This document shows positions 1 through 11,832 of a DNA stretch of 64,000 nucleotides, piece after piece. The notes beneath the pieces were generated by a model that did not search any database, was not told where the DNA came from, and saw only the letters and a program-made list of their open reading frames with translations. Each line of letters starts with the position of its first letter. Position 1 is the stretch's first letter. A program made the position numbers and the translations under genes. This stretch comes from Panonychus citri (Eukaryota > Arthropoda > Arachnida > Trombidiformes > Tetranychidae), in assembly GCF_014898815.1 (NCBI RefSeq), contig NW_026515546.1:2900501-2964500 (forward strand), given 5' to 3'.

Positions 1-69
1 ATTTTGCTATAGTTATTTAAATAAATAATTTGTATTAATCTGGGTTTTTTAAATTAATAATAATTAATT

Positions 70-165
70 ATTAGATTTGGTTTCAAAATTATCGTGCTAT
101 ACAGCGAAGAATTCAACAAAGCAACAAACCGTCAAACCCTTTTCCATCCTTTAAATGATTTCGAA
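70..165 (+). pseudogene. Homeobox helix-3 exon relic (i)
   Basis: From about 75 the + strand reads W-F-Q-N-Y-R-A-I-Q-R-R, recognisable as the third recognition helix of a paired-class homeodomain (usual form WFQNRRAKWRR) with the Arg, Lys and Trp of the core changed. It follows an AT-rich stretch ending in TTATTAG, like the 3' splice site before this exon in the better copy at 934-1340. The first half of the homeobox is not present upstream in the window, and the frame stops at about 155. I read it as an exon relic of a duplicated homeobox gene; a diverged functional exon is unlikely because contact residues are altered. Confidence 0.55.
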
Positions 166-749
166 ACCAAACTCAAACATTGTTATTTCACAGCAATAGT
201 TGGTCATAAAAAGGTATATTATGGTTATGAAAATCACTCAGTAAGGAGAATAACTCGCTATAGTTAGTACTGAAACGAAAACACTAGCATCGAATATCGT
301 GATTAAAACAATTTTAAAACCAAATGAAATAAAAGCACTTTATTCAAATCAATATAATAATTCCCATTGATTCATTTTATTTCAGTACATTCAAAGTTAG
401 AATATATTAATATAACACATTACAACAATAATGAAGGTTAAATATATCATTTAATGTCAATCGTCAAAATATAGGCATTGGAGTTGGTTCTGGAGGTTCA
501 ATAGTTTTCTTTGCAGTTTATTTATTCATCATCATCCTCATCATTATCATCATTTTATCATCAACTCACCTGGATCACTATCAACACTTGCAATTCAATT
601 TCATGCCAAAAGCTGATTCTTTCACTTTCCTTTTTGATTTCTTTAAATTGTACCCTTTTTAGTAGTTCTAGTTTTTTCTCTATCATAACCATCATCGTCT
701 TCATCATCTTCCTCTTCACTATCATCTTCTACTTCTGCATCAGCCTTAT

Positions 750-932
750 CATGTCTGGACAAAAATCTAAACACCAAAGAACCCGAACAACTTTTGAAAC
801 TTATCAACTTTACGATTTTTCAACTCAAGAGGATTTGGTAAGTCTTAGTATCATGATGTTTTTACTTGAAGAGGATTGGGCTGTAAGATCAGTTTATCGG
901 AGACCAGAGTTTAGGTAAGTCGACAATCATTA
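750..932 (+). pseudogene. Degenerate Rx-like homeobox first half (ii)
   Basis: The start (SGQKSKHQRTRTTFETYQL) matches the N-terminal arm and helix 1 of the copy at 972-1196. It is then broken: helix 2 is missing, the text jumps into a partial repeat, and homology resumes as a second stretch about 850-915 (TATCATGATGTTTTTACTTG..., then GAGGATTGGGCTGTAAGATC) ending at a GTAAGTCGA donor copied from the homeobox intron. Reading frame is lost between the two parts. This is a mutated tandem copy of the neighbouring homeobox exon, not a working gene. Confidence 0.65.
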
Positions 933-933
933 G

Positions 934-1340
934 ACGAAATCGATGATGATGACGACGATACTTGTGCATCTATGGACTCGAACTCTGGTTATCCTTCGGG
1001 TAACACAAACGTGAACCATAATGAACTTTCTGGACCAAAATCGAAACACCGACGGACCCGGACAACTTTTACAACTTATCAACTTTACGAACTCGAAAGA
1101 GCATTTGAAAAGTCGCAATATCCTGATGTTTTTACTCGTGAAGAATTGGCCTGTAATGTCAGTCTATCAGAGGCCAGAGTTCAGGTAAGTCGATAATCAA
1201 TCATTTGTTTGAACTAATATTAAAGAAAAGTTAAATTTCAATCGATTCTTATTTCGGTAAAAAGGTTTGGTTTCAAAATCGTTGAGCTAAATAGCGATGG
1301 CAGAAAAAGTTGGATCCATCATCTTCTGACCTTAATCATT
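934..1340 (+). pseudogene. Rx/aristaless-like paired-class homeobox pseudogene (iii)
   Basis: This is the best-preserved homeobox copy. An exon beginning after CATTAG at about 933 encodes an acidic run and then an almost normal homeodomain first half: KHRRTRTTFTTYQLYELERA, then FEKSQYPDVFTREELA and SLSEARVQ, ending at a GTAAGTCG donor at 1185. The family norm for retinal homeobox (Rx/Rax) is very close. After an intron of about 80 bp the helix-3 exon (about 1266) reads W-F-Q-N-R-stop-A-K-stop-R-W-Q: the second Arg codon has become TGA and the key Trp codon TAG. Both stops fall in the DNA-contacting helix, so no functional homeodomain can be made. Assignment to Rx rather than Alx/Arx/Otp rests on my memory of the family and is moderate. 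A sequencing error is possible but would have to hit twice within 12 bases. Confidence 0.75.
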
Positions 1341-1863
1341 CACAACTAACTGGCTCTTTGGTCTTATCAATAACTCGAACATATTGTTTACCTTTAACAA
1401 TCAAACTCATTTAAGCAGCACCAATGACTCAATTTTTCTGTTATTAATAGTTCAGGTTATTTAAAATAACCTCTCAAGCTGCCACTAAATTTTGTTAGTA
1501 AGAAAAATAAAAGTGAACTCGTTTACTTCGTTAATTAATTCGTTAACGTTAATTATGGAGTTCGTAATTAGTAAATTGATTTATTCTACAAGTTAATTGT
1601 TCAAATCTTGATTTTCTATTTCAATTGTTGATTCTTTAACCACATCTTAATTGTTTCAGAGACAAAAACTAATTAAGCGATTAGTAACGATAGTGGTATA
1701 TTGATCAATAATAAAATCATAATTCCAATAATCATCCACAATTAATTGATTCATTTGTTTCACCAAATAAGATTAAATGACTACCATTAACCTACCTCAT
1801 CATCAGGTCTAAACTGTTACCAAACTCACTGGCTAATATTATGGCTTAGTACAATAGGCTTAA

Positions 1864-2061
1864 CACCTTATCATTTTCACTTATCCTCATCATCCTGCCC
1901 ATCATCATCCTCATCACCATCATCCACTTTCTTCATCTAATAATCAATCTCCACAATATCCTCTCGAATCGTGTTGGCAGCAGCAGCAGCCACAGCAACA
2001 CCAACAATATCTTCAACTACAACTACATCGTCAACACCTCAAGCATCATCATTGTTATTAA
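1864..2061 (+). pseudogene. His/Gln-rich open segment after the homeobox relic
   Basis: Directly after a TAA, a 65-codon frame reads His-rich (PHHPAHHHPHHHHPLSS), then Gln-rich (QQQQPQQHQQYLQLQLH), and ends in TAA. Such His/Gln tracts are common in C-terminal halves of paired-class homeodomain proteins, so it may be the former downstream exon of the homeobox pseudogene. It has no ATG, and a second frame over the same DNA (1971-2387) is a Ser/Thr homopolymer artefact. Connection to the homeobox is inference. Confidence 0.3.
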
Positions 2062-2699
2062 CTCCGACTAATAAAACCAAAGTAATACCACCTTCAAGCT
2101 CATCATCTTCAGCCTCATCTTCACCAACAACAACAACAACCTCACAGATCTCTTCATCTCCATCAGCCACTTCAACACCCTCAGTATTACTATCATCACT
2201 ACCTGGTTTCAAACCGTCTCCTTCATCATCTTTACGGATGATGAAGGTACTGCAGACACAAAAGGACAGAAAAGGAGGTGTCTTACTTGTGGTCAACGAT
2301 AATGGTCAAGGTGTAGGTGTTGGAGTTGGAGTTGGTTCCGATGACTATCCAATGGTCATTCTAAGGCTAGTTTATCTTTTGGATTAATGAAAAGTTCATC
2401 ATCAATTGTAACAACAACAACAACAACAACATCATCACCAACATCGATTGGTGAAAACAATCAATTGACCAAAGCAATTAACTTAACAAGTTTCAATCTA
2501 AATCATCATATCAACTTCAACATCATGGTAATCTACAACTTGTCCATCACCTCAATTATCATATAAAGATGAAGATAATTTTGACGACGATAATATTCAT
2601 CGCAATTTTACACGATGTATCTGTTTAAAAAATTTTGTTTTTCTAATATATCATTTATAAATAATATCAAATTTATTTATACATTTGTTATTTTTGTAA

Positions 2700-2765
2700 A
2701 GATTTGATGTCAAAACTACCGAGTTCTACAACGAAAGATCAAAGTTCTTTCTCAGTCTGCAAAAA
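2700..2765 (+). pseudogene. Homeobox helix-3 exon relic (iv)
   Basis: After an AT-rich stretch ending in TTTTTGTAAAG the sequence reads stop-C-Q-N-Y-R-V-L-Q-R-K-I-K. Aligned to relic (i) at 75-115 (W-F-Q-N-Y-R-A-I-Q-R-R), the Trp codon has become TGA and most other codons differ by one base. The shared Tyr in place of the usual Arg suggests (i) and (iv) derive from one another rather than independently from copy (iii). No homeobox first half is visible immediately upstream. Confidence 0.5.
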
Positions 2766-2770
2766 AAAAA

Positions 2771-5700
2771 CGAAAATTTAATTTAAATATCAGCGATCAT
2801 GAATCAAATATATCTAATAATTAAAGAACTGGAAGTTTCGAATTTAATAATTAATTAGACTTGAAATGAATTTCTTGATTTAAAATTGTTAATTTGATTC
2901 TACATGATTATTCAATTTAAACGATATTAATTCAGAATAAAATTAATTTTTCAACATCGCCATCAATTCTTAAGTCGATGCTATTTCATAATTTCCAAAC
3001 AAATTTATTTTCCAATATATATCACATGAACATGCATTTTAATTTATTAAATTTTCAATATATTCTCATGGTGTAGTTTAGAGATAAATTTATTGAAATG
3101 GAGGTGTGATGGTTCGGATTATAAATATAAAAATATCAAATACCGAAAATAGTGTCAATAAAAGTTAGCTACAAATGATCAAATAGATTTTCACCTTATT
3201 CTTTGGAAACTGTCATCTCTTCATAGCATTTCTCTACCACTTTTTACCTGAAGACTTTGTGGATTCAATTTAATACGAGATTTTTTGAAGATCAAGTGTA
3301 TTACATATTATATCATATTAGGTTAAATAAAATCAATGTTTATCTAAAGGATTGAAATAAAGAAAAACAAAGTTCTCAAACTTCGAAAAATTCGAATTTA
3401 GAACATCTCTTTTTTCTAAATTTTCTTAGCTTTTTCTAATATAAGGTAACATTTACTTTCTACCTGGATAAATATAATATCTATAAAGATTAAATAAGTT
3501 GTATCTTTTCTTTATATATTATTTGATTCTCTTACTTTTCCGATGATTAGAGTGACAATTTATTTCTATCTCTCTTTCAATAAATTGATTGTTGGGTGAT
3601 TACAGTTACGTTATTTAACTTTAATCAAGTTCAAACCAAATGTCAATTAAATTAAATCATTTCACTTTCTCTTTACTTTCTCTATCATTCAGTAAATATA
3701 ACATTCAATGCTACTATTGACACTTCAGTTGTTTATCAAATCCCCTCAGGTAATTCAATATATATAAAATGAAGCTTATCAATTTTAATCACTGATGATT
3801 ATCAACAATTATAGACAGATTATAAACTCTCGTTTTGTAATATAAAATAGATCAGGAATCATTTGTTATTTACCTTTGTTATTAATTGCTATTGCTGATT
3901 GAATTGATTTTTTAGAAACTGTTATTACTCCTTCAACAATTTAATCAGCGAGTAAATTGAATTTGATCAACAAGGTAAACTAAAGGTTTTGATTTTATAT
4001 TATTAATTAACTACTATGGGTAATCAGTTTAACCTCATAATAAATACTAATTGTTTCATGATAAAATCTAATCAAAGATAAACTAAATTTAATTGAATGA
4101 ACAATTTGATTATAACTTGAGGCGGTTACAATCAATTGCTATTATTATATGATTTAATTTCAAGCAGTTTAAATGGTGCCAATGATGATGTTTAGGATGA
4201 CATTGATAAGTAAATGGCTATTGGCAATCAAATTAATCAACTATATCAACAACAATCTAAAAGTAATATAATAATAACAACAATTAGATTCTTGATGAAA
4301 TGATTATATTATATTTACTATTAACATTATTAATGATTAACTGATTAATCACAAAAGGCTGAAAGCAATTTAATTACAAATAGGTATATATATAGATGAT
4401 TAATCTAATCCCTAATCTAACAAAATGGTCAATTATCTGTTGAACAATCAAAGTAGAAAAGGTAACAATTTAAATCACATCGATATCAAATGTAACCAGA
4501 GTAGGAAAAAAAATCAAGGAGAGAGAAAAATCTAATAAATGAATATCCTTTTTCCGTTTCCGTTGATTCCCGTTTGACTAACAATCAATTTAATGGTAAC
4601 AATCAGATGATCATAATAATAATAATATTCATTGTCATTCACTCCCACCATCACCTTAATAATAATCATCATCATCCAACTTAATCACTAACTAAATAAA
4701 ACTTGTAACAATCAACAATATAATCCGAAACCACTCAAAGATACTTAAATTGTTGATAATGATGATTAGATATCAATTGATTATCAATTGTTATCACAAT
4801 TTGTTATTAATTTTGACCGGAAAATGTAACTTTAAATCGGATAATATCCTTAAATAGTAATAAATGTAATTGTGATGATTAAGATAAAGTAGAAGAAAAC
4901 TTTTTTCTTCCTCTGGTGACAATCAAATAGTTAATCGTCAATTCAATTTGATTGTTGATTGTATTTACTTTTTAACCAACACACAATAATGATAAGCTGT
5001 CTTATCCTGTTTAGATTCAATATAAATATATTATTAGTTTTATAACAATTTCCAATGTTGACCAACTAAGTTTTTCTATTACTAATACACTCAGAGTGTA
5101 TTAGAACTTTTTTCTTCTGTTGTTGTTACTTATTCTGAACATTGAACAGTTCGAAAAAGATGAAGAAGGAAGAAAAGGAAACTCTCGAACTCTATTCTAA
5201 TAGTTATCGATGATTGTTATTTGTAAATAATTTGAAAAGTAACTTTGACAGTCCACAAATTTGGACATTATAATGATGATAATCATTATAAGATGTTTGT
5301 ATTATGTATGATTATCATCATCATTTTTCACTATTTTTCTTACTTGATTCTGATAATCCCTTTGGTAATAAGAGACCATAGGTTAGATTGGGAAGTTAGG
5401 TCATCTTCCTCATCATCTTCTTCATCTTCTTCATCTTCTTCATTGTTAAATATATTAGGACAATTTGTGTGACTGTTTATTTCAATTGTGGTGTTGGTGG
5501 TGGTGACTCCTTACTGATTGCCTTGTACTAAGACCTGAAGATGATGAGGATAAGGATGATAAGGATGAAGACATTGTTACAATCATTTTGATGATGAAGA
5601 TGATGTTGTTGCTGTATTGAATATCTTCACACTAGGAGTCCTCAAAATGAGCATATAAATATATAGATGATCCATAGGGAAAGATTGTATTTGATTTCCA

Positions 5701-8240
5701 AATTTTTTTTCTTCCTCGTCTTCTTTTTACCTTCAACTAAAAACTGAAAAGAAACTTAAATTGTTATTGTAGCAATTTATAAATTGTTACCTTTGTGGTT
5801 ATCATATGTTGTTATTATTAGTTATGATTATGATTATGATTATGATGATAAATATTGTAACTTATTAGATATTGTCCCGTGGCTATTGTAAGAGTAAAAG
5901 GTAAAACGTTTCAACGTTTTTTTTTTCTTGGGGTTGGAAAGATTTTGATCAAGCTAATTGTCAATAGTTTTGATTGTGATTGTAGATTGTAAATTGCTTG
6001 AATTATCATCTGATCATCTGATCAGTGTGTGTCTATCTGATTGTTTGATTGTCCCTGTGATTGGATACAAACAACACAATATAATATATATTATTGTATT
6101 ATAATGGATTAGTCTTGAAATTTGAGACTTACGTTTGATTGTTACTGTTGAGACTCAAACAATTTAAGTTTCAATCCAACTGGATTATAATCATCATTTA
6201 GTATTAAGGTTATTTTTTATCTGTATTATTGTTATGATTATAACAATTTGGTGGGTTGATTGTTATCTTTACAATATATACATAAAAGTAATATCAACAC
6301 TTAATCATGGTAATAATGTATAATGATTAACTATTATTATGAGTGTGTCCATGTGTGAGTGTATGTTAATCAATGATCAAATATCAAACGACAATCAATT
6401 TAACATGAAAAAATATGTTCCTATCATTATATTTACCATTATTAGGTTAATTATGTTAATCAAATTTATGAAAATCCCTGAAAGTGGATTAACAATTAGA
6501 TTGTTATTATTTAATGTGTTATCATTGATTAAGGGTTTTAATCATTAATATTATCAATGGTTTGGTAATGATTAAAGATTCTGATATATAATCAATTGAA
6601 ATTGTATCTCAGCGGTTGCCTCTCATCATGTTGCAGGTTAATTGTTATCAATGATTTAGTTATAATTTAGTTTCTCCTACAACTGTGATTAACTTAATGA
6701 AAACTTTATTTCCCTCTCTCTAGGCTTTCATCAACAATCAACTAATTGGCTTGGTTAATCATCATCTGATTAATGATTACAATCAATTAATCAGTAATGA
6801 GGATGATACTTGTTGTTGTTGTTGTATTATTAGTCTATCAATGATTATCATTAACTTAATGAGTTACATTTTGATTTAATCATCAATCAAACTATTCATA
6901 TTTGATTATCATCCTATTAGAAGGGATTAATTTAATTTTAATTGGTAACGTTGTATTAGTAAATTGTTAGTTATTTAATCAGATTAACCAGTTAACTATT
7001 ATATTACATATGATGATTATGAGAGTGAGAGTTAATCATCATTAGATTTAATAATAAAAACTGTTGATTGTCAATCTAAATTGTTATCATAAATGTTGGA
7101 TATATTTCCAAAGGTAAAATTAGTTAACATCATTAGTTAGTAAATTGTTAACTAAATTGTTCATCGATTGTTAATATTATAGAAGCAAAATTTTCTCTCA
7201 ATGGATTTTTTTTATCTCTTTTCTCTTGATTTTGATTCATTCTTCTTATTGATTGTTACCAATTGTTATTTATATTGTTAAGTGGCAATTATCGTGACTA
7301 TAACAATTACACACTCTCGGTGTGTAGCAATTAAATTAACTTGTGATACTTGTGGGTGATCATCATCGGTAATCATTAACTATTAAAGTTTTGTTACAAT
7401 TTCAATTGAATTGCGAACACAAAAAAAGTTGTTACTTTCGAAATCGATGAAAAAAAAGTTCTAACCTTTTTTTTCTAACAAGATCTCGATATCTTTTCTT
7501 TGAGCTATCATGATGATGAGGATGATTAGAGATTATCATCTTCATCTATTGTTGATAAATGATGATCAAGATGATTAGTGATCATCAAATTGAATTAATT
7601 GTCAAGTTAGAAAAAAGTTTTCTTCAACATTTTATTGGGTTAGAAAATTTTTTTCTTCTCCTCATCTTCTCATTTTGACAATTAGTTAATTATCACAATT
7701 AGTTAACTAATTGTATTACTATATCTCTCTTTGTTAATTGTTAGTTTTATTTAGTTTCATTAATTTTAGTTCATTTGTTTGGATTAATTGTTTGAAAAAG
7801 GAAATTGTATTAATTATAGTTTCTTTTTTCCCTTCAACAAAAGTAATTTTAATTCATTTGGATTCACTTTTTTTTAATTGTGCTTATTAAGATTTAATTG
7901 GTTGGATTGGTTTGCTTTTTTTCTAACTAATTAGACACTATCAAAAGTTGATTGTAATTAGTTTTGTGTGTGTTAATTAATTGGGGATAATCAAATTGTC
8001 AATGTTGAAGATACACCCGCAAGGTAAATGATGATTCAACTGTTTATTGTGTTGATTATGAAGGTGAATCAATTTAATTAACTAGTTGGTGTGTAAGTGA
8101 GTGTGTTGGTGGAGCAATTAATAAGTTAAATAACCAGCTACAAGAACAGGGAGGCAAGATTGGTGAAGAGAAGATAGAAGTTAAAAGATAATAGATAATA
8201 GTGTCAAGTGCGTTCCTCAGACTTTTGTACTAATAAGAGA
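2771..8240. other. Gene-free AT-rich interval
   Basis: About 5.5 kb with no supportable gene. It holds many ATTGTTA/TAACAAT words, short GAT/ATC microsatellites (for example the TCATCTTCC run at 5400-5440 and GATTAT repeats near 5825-5845), and small frames (5245-5472, 6339-6548) with no domain and simple-repeat composition. A splice-donor-like GCAAGGTAAATG sits near 8020, but no matching exon was recognised. I see no RNA gene or transposon here. Confidence 0.5.
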
Positions 8241-8270
8241 CATAATACAACATTTCCAGTACTGTTTTCA

Positions 8271-8549
8271 AATGAGCACAGTGGATTCTGCAATCGCTGT
8301 TAAATCATAAGAGATTACAAAAAATCAACCTCAACAAGCTAATACCGATATTGTACCAACAATTCCATCTATTGCTTCTGATCCAACCAGATTAACCACC
8401 GAAGTTGATGGAACAACATTTCCAGTTGATGAATATGAAGAAGACGAAGTCTCTCTACAATCAAGTACACCAAGTATGGATATGAGACCACCACCATTTG
8501 TAGGATATTCGGGGCAAAACAATGGAATTTGACCTTCTGATATTTCATC
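8271..8549 (+). pseudogene. TANGO1 fragment A
   Basis: The sequence matches 13970-14255 of the intact TANGO1 gene (large luminal exon) nearly base for base, from the ATGAAAACAGTGG region to the GATATTCCATCC region. It carries an in-frame TAA where the parent has GAA (AAATCATAAGAG), lacks a 6-bp Thr-Pro repeat, and ends in a TGA where the parent has GGA. It starts and stops abruptly, so it is a broken piece lying at the left edge of a duplicated unit, directly before the decayed TTI2 copy. Not expressed as protein in any obvious way. Confidence 0.85.
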
Positions 8550-8574
8550 CGATTGTTTTTATACATGATTTTGA

Positions 8575-9355
8575 TTATTCGTCAGAAATTCTATCACGAA
8601 ATTTGTATCTTTGCTTGTTGATCTTTTTCAGAAGATCACAATAATCAGCCAGTAGTTTTGGATTATTTGTTTTCAGCTCCATTAAATATGATTCATGTTC
8701 ATGTTTAAATTGTTAGTTTGATTACCATTTAAATTGTTTTTTTTTATCAATTAGATTGAATTTAAATTTGATAAATGTTATTAATATTTGGTCAGCATAT
8801 AAAAAACTTAATTTACCAGTTTGATTAATTAATAATTCTAACACTTCTAAAGATGAAACAATTAACTGGTAAGTATCTTCATTGATTTGGTCTTCTATCA
8901 AAGTTAATGTAATTTCTAAAATTTTTTTAGAAAATTTGATCAACTCTTTTGGCCATTTTTTAATAAATTGTAACAATCCACTCATGTTAATAAGAAGAAG
9001 AGTTTTATCTCTAGAAATCAATTGATTTTTTATTAATTGGTCGAAACATTGATCAATTTCACCTTGACCGAGAGAAAATTTCTCAATAAAATATACTAAT
9101 AGTGGAATCAATGATTTTACCACATCACCATCATTATTATATAATAATTTTTTTAGATTAGACCAAAATAATTGATTAAAATTAGCTGACTCAAGATCAC
9201 AAAGTCCATAACGAGTGATTATGTTATTCATGCAATTTAAACCTTTCAATTTGTTACCGTGTTGATGGTCATCCATTTATCTTTAAATAAACGGAGTTAT
9301 GCAAACGGAGGATGCAAAGATATTTTAAATTCTTTAATTTGGCTTTATCTTTGAA
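8575..9355 (-). pseudogene. TTI2 homologue, decayed copy 1
   Basis: The minus strand encodes a protein very like residues 86-304 of the TTI2 homologue at 11798-12712, beginning DDHQHGNKLKGLNC at 9270. It is broken in three ways. Upstream of 9270 about 100 bp are missing and the frame is lost. A run of nine T at about 8738-8746 (eight in the other copy) shifts the frame and gives an early stop after KKKQFKW. A 1-bp loss near 8690 restores the original frame, after which it reads to a natural-looking end (...CDLLKKINKQRYK then FRDRISDE, stop at 8575). That tail is probably the ancestral TTI2 C-terminus, which the other copy has lost. Called a pseudogene because of the frameshift and missing 5' part. 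Confidence 0.8.
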
Positions 9356-9394
9356 AAAATTTTTATGACTTATATGGAATTCACATTAATTTAA

Positions 9395-11525
9395 TATGAG
9401 ACCACAGTTGACGGTCAATAAATAATTTTTATATAATTTTGCTAAGGTTGTTTTAAATACAAAATTAGTATGATTATTATTGGTTGATTTGTTTATTTTA
9501 TTCACATATTGACTATTTTTTCTTTTTTTCATTTGGCAAATTTTCTTGTAGCTCAATGACTGGCAAGGCCTAGTTTGCAAAAAATTAGTTCGAGATGTGA
9601 AACAATATTTAAAAGAAGATGATTTAATATTAACATATTTGGATGATTCTTGGAAGCCTATTATTAAGTTAAACAAATGATGGTGATCCTTTTATACAAA
9701 GTAGTACTACAAGCTTGGTTGTAGAAGAGATTACATCCAATTCACCTGATGATGTTTCAATTTTAATTAGTGAAAATATGGATATTAAACCAGATATTCA
9801 ATCAGTGTCTGATTCACCCATTGACAAATTACAGACAAGTTTTCAACCTGGAAATAATCAAGAAGAACCAACATCAAGCTTTCAAGATTTTCAACATGAT
9901 CAAATGAAAACAGTGGATTCATCAATTGCTGTTAAATCAGAAGAGATTACAAAAAGTCAAGTACACCAACTCCAAGTATGGATATGAGACCACCACCATT
10001 TGTAGGATATTCGGGACAAAACAATGGAATTGGACCTTCTGATATTCCATCCAGAAGTAATACTCCCAATCAACAATCCGCCGGAGCTTTAAATCTCTCT
10101 CCAAGTGTGGAAATGTCCAAAGTTAATGGAAATTGTCAACGAAAAGAGTCCAGAACTTTCCCCCTCTATTGTCTATGAATCAATTCCGTCTTCATTACCT
10201 TTACATCCAATTAACACCGATGATCTTGATGGTCGAGAGTCTCATTTATCACCTCAATCTGAATCGTCATCTGATGCAAAAGGAACAGGTTTTGTTGATA
10301 ATGTTAATAATCAACCAAGTGAAACAACAACAGCTACACCAGCAACTGAATCAACACCTTAACCTTTGATTGATACTGGTAGAGATCAATACAGTTTTCC
10401 ATCAAATCAGGAAGAAAGTAAAATCCAAGAGAGTCACAAGGATGAAAGTCCAACTGATGAAGTTCACCATCATGGTACAGTTGAAACAGAAATTCAGAAT
10501 CCAAAAATTAACGAGGTTTCATCAACTCCATCACCAATACTTCAACAACAACAACAACAATTACCTGCATCATCACAACCTTCAAATTATAACCAACAAC
10601 AACCTTTACCGAATCAAGATGAACCAGTGCATCAATACAACCAACCTAATTATCATCATCAAACTGTGCATCAACAACAACAACCTCAACGTCCACCAAT
10701 TATTGGTACAAATGATGATTATAAACACAATAATCAACCTGATTATCCCTCTGATGAAATGACACATCAGATGGCAGCTGAAGTAGAGAAACAATCTTAT
10801 CTTTCCCCCTCATCATCATTATATTTACCACCTCAACAAGAATCAGTGACAACAGACTTACCTTTATCATCATTACAACCATCACCTGATTCAGATTCAG
10901 ATTCATCTCTACATCTCTCATCATCAGTTAATAATCAAAATTTTGATTCCAACTTGGCGCTTCCAATGCAATCATCATCATTACTTTCCAACAGTGCAAG
11001 TCCATCTGACCAACAATCAACTTTCAATGGTCCATCTGAATCATTAACTGATAGTTTTACACAAACAACTTTCACCGAAACACCGATATCAACAAATTAT
11101 CCTGACGCAATGCGCTCACAAATTACTTTACTCACAACACTTTTACCAGAACCAGTGATTGACTATTTACATCATGTTAACTTTTCACCATCAATTTTTG
11201 TCATTCTATTGATGATAACAATTACCTGGTTGGTTATGTTTATCACATCAAAAATCCTCTCCTCACATAAGGAGAAAGTTTCCCTAGAAGATCAACTTTG
11301 CCGTAACCATGGGGAAAATTTTAACCTTAAAACAGAAAGAGATTATCTATTTGATGAGTTGGCGGCTGAGAAAGAAAAGGTAAGTGAGTGAGAGAGAGAA
11401 AAAAACAAAATGATCTCCATTATAAGAAATTAACTCATTTGTATCTTTTTCCATTCTTTTCCTGGTAACAGAATTCACGTTTACTCAAGGAACATCTAGA
11501 GATTAAGATCTTTTTCCTATTCTAA
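9395..11525 (+). pseudogene. TANGO1 partial copy B
   Basis: A long degenerate copy of TANGO1 from the end of exon 2 through part of exon 4. The exon-2 donor is destroyed (GTTGTT for GTAAGT), exon 2 has a premature stop (AATAAATAA), and a 2-bp loss near 9676 creates stops. Three internal deletions are visible against 13622-15886: about 135 bp at 9960, about 135 bp at 10129 and about 170 bp at 10350; the last is followed by TAA in place of TCA. From 10366 to 11391 the copy is nearly identical to the parent and still open (341 codons including the membrane segment FVILLMITITWLVMFI), with the exon-3 donor and exon-4 acceptor retained. It ends when exon 4 jumps into intron-5-like sequence at about 11508. 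The strong similarity of the 3' part against the decayed 5' part suggests a recent duplication or gene conversion. Confidence 0.85.
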
Positions 11526-11545
11526 TTTAATAACGATGGCGATGG

Positions 11546-11832
11546 AGATGCTTCATACAAAGTAGGACTACAAGCTCGATTGAAGAAGAGAATACATCCA
11601 ATTCTCCTGATTATGTTTCAATTTTAATTAGTGAAAATATGGATATTAAACCAGATATACAATCAGTGTCTGATTCACCCATTGACAAATTACAGACAAG
11701 TTTTCAACCTGGAAATAATCAAGAAGAACCAACATCAAGCCTTCAAGATTTTCAACATGATCAAATGAAAACAGTGGATTCATCAATCGCTGTTAAATCA
11801 GAAGAGATTACCAAAAGTCAACCTCAACAAGC
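11546..11832 (+). pseudogene. TANGO1 fragment C
   Basis: A second short TANGO1 fragment starting at the equivalent of parent position 13750 (GATGGAGATTC, here GATGGAGATGC) and running to CCTCAACAAGCTA (parent about 14043). It lies between copy B and the TTI2 gene on the other strand, mirroring fragment A before the decayed TTI2 copy. It has base changes such as GAGAATACA for GAGATTACA. Its right end forms a junction with TTI2 through about 15 bp of unrelated sequence, so antisense reading of this fragment supplies the last residues of the TTI2 frame. Confidence 0.85.

Noticed and set aside
1971..2387. 138-codon Ser/Thr-rich + strand frame and its minus-strand partner at 2039-2296
   Set aside because: Both are readings of TCA/ACA/CAA simple repeats; no domain and no splice context. 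The His/Gln frame over the same DNA is the more plausible relic.
5245..5472. 75-codon frame ending in a poly-Ser run
   Set aside because: Driven by a TCTTCATC microsatellite; no homology and isolated in gene-free DNA.
10606..10924. Met/Ile/Leu-rich minus-strand frames, repeated at 15113-15431
   Set aside because: Antisense shadows of the Gln/His-rich TANGO1 exon and its copy; their duplication simply follows the duplicated sense strand.
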